Shown piece after piece: positions 4,622-5,252 of a stretch of DNA of 5,252 nt (the first letter of the stretch is position 1; the number at the start of each line of letters is the position of its first letter). The DNA is taken from contig JAABSF010000234.1 of NCBI GenBank assembly GCA_011390535.1, positions 1-5,252 of the forward strand, written 5' to 3'. Position numbers and translations under genes: made by a program. Source of the stretch: Deltaproteobacteria bacterium (GTDB lineage Bacteria; Myxococcota_A; Polyangia; HGW-17; SLPX01). The notes below the pieces were generated by a model. The model saw only the letters and a list, made by a program, of their open reading frames with translations, was not told the origin of the DNA and ran no database searches.

Positions 4622-5252
4622 ATGACAAATGAAGAGGGTAAGCCGGTTCGAAACCAGGAGCCGCTGAGCTGGAAAAAGGGGTTGGAAAAAACGGCATATG
4701 GTTTTTCCATGGGCACCGCTAATGTCATTCCAGGAGTGTCAGGCGGAACTATGGCGCTGGTTCATGGGATCTACAAAGATTTAATCGAGGCGATCCGTTC
4801 AGCCAATCTCGAGTTTGCAAAAAATATTTTGCAACTAAAGTGGAAGAGGGCGTTCAATATTTTGCACTGGCGGTTTCTGTTGCCGGTGGGGCTGGGGGTT
4901 GTGTTTGCTGTGGTGAGCCTCGCCAGGGTTATTCCTTATTTCCTTGAGCATTACAGACCACCCATATGTGCACTGTTCTTTGGTCTGATTTTGGCGTCGG
5001 CGATTTTCATTGGAAAGGAGATTGAGAAATGGTCTCTTCCAGCTGTAATCACAGGCGTCCTATTCACTGCCGGTTCATTTGTGTTGGTTGGGTTGTTACC
5101 GGTGCAGACACCGGATGCCATGTGGTTCATTTTTTTGACGGGTTTTGTCTCTTTTATGGCGATGCTCTTACCCGGTTTGAGCGGCGCTTTTGTGCTCTTG
5201 GTTTTGGGTAAATATACTTATATTTTGAACGCAGTTCAGGATCTGGCATATC
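4622..5252 (+). CDS. DUF368 (PopT-like polyprenyl-phosphate transporter), 5' part
   Basis: The first 210 residues of a polytopic inner-membrane protein are present; the frame is open to the window edge. DUF368 proteins are now linked to recycling the lipid carrier undecaprenyl phosphate across the membrane (PopT). The diagnostic repeat appears twice: GTANVIPGVSGGTMALVHGI (31-50), and LPGLSGAFVLLVLGKY (183-198), as expected for two related halves. Hydrophobic segments fall near residues 85-108, 114-131, 138-160 and 167-195. No signal peptide is seen; the first 25 residues are charged and cytosolic-looking. The start is uncertain. ATG 4622 has GGGAG 13 bases upstream, while GTG 4568, inside the pcm end, has GAGGG (4558-4562) at a better five-base spacing and would add 18 residues. 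I keep the ATG because the extension, rich in Ser and Pro, looks non-domain. It is probably co-transcribed with surE-pcm. Confidence 0.88.
   Translation, partial: MTNEEGKPVRNQEPLSWKKGLEKTAYGFSMGTANVIPGVSGGTMALVHGIYKDLIEAIRSANLEFAKNILQLKWKRAFNILHWRFLLPVGLGVVFAVVSLARVIPYFLEHYRPPICALFFGLILASAIFIGKEIEKWSLPAVITGVLFTAGSFVLVGLLPVQTPDAMWFIFLTGFVSFMAMLLPGLSGAFVLLVLGKYTYILNAVQDLAY

Noticed and set aside
5029..5211. 60-residue plus-strand frame
   Set aside because: It is an out-of-frame shadow of the DUF368 coding sequence, which is open throughout this stretch.

Overview
The gene content points to a bacterium of the former Deltaproteobacteria (Desulfobacterota), though no 16S or other taxonomic marker is present, so this is an inference. 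The basis is the run rpmI-rplT, an integration host factor alpha gene, a small MerR-like regulator, tRNA-Pro, surE, pcm and a DUF368 membrane protein, all on the + strand, with mixed codon use and AT-leaning spacers.

Bases 1-1302 look like accessory DNA. They hold the 3' end of a DPPY-type DNA methyltransferase of the DUF1156/COG1743 kind, followed by two short coding pieces in different frames. I read these as the broken remains of the next gene, possibly a restriction endonuclease. Bases 1303-1586 hold no convincing gene, but contain inverted repeats and a good sigma-70-like promoter for the ribosomal protein genes.

Bases 1587-3095 are housekeeping: rpmI (L35), rplT (L20), ihfA, a MerR-type HTH gene and a tRNA-Pro(GGG), closed by a strong intrinsic terminator. 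The thrS-infC genes usually found upstream of rpmI, and the pheS-pheT genes usually found between rplT and ihfA, are absent. The cluster has therefore been rearranged and now directly abuts the defence-type remnant.

Bases 3107-5252 are a second, tightly packed unit. It holds surE (nucleotidase), pcm (L-isoaspartyl repair methyltransferase, overlapping surE by ATGA) and the 5' part of a DUF368 transporter of the polyprenyl-phosphate (PopT) family, cut by the window edge. The surE start lies only 11 bases after the terminator T-run, leaving almost no room for a leader. I do not see a convincing new multi-gene system. The points most worth checking are the decayed gene beside the methylase, the rpmI upstream spacer and the terminator/surE junction.
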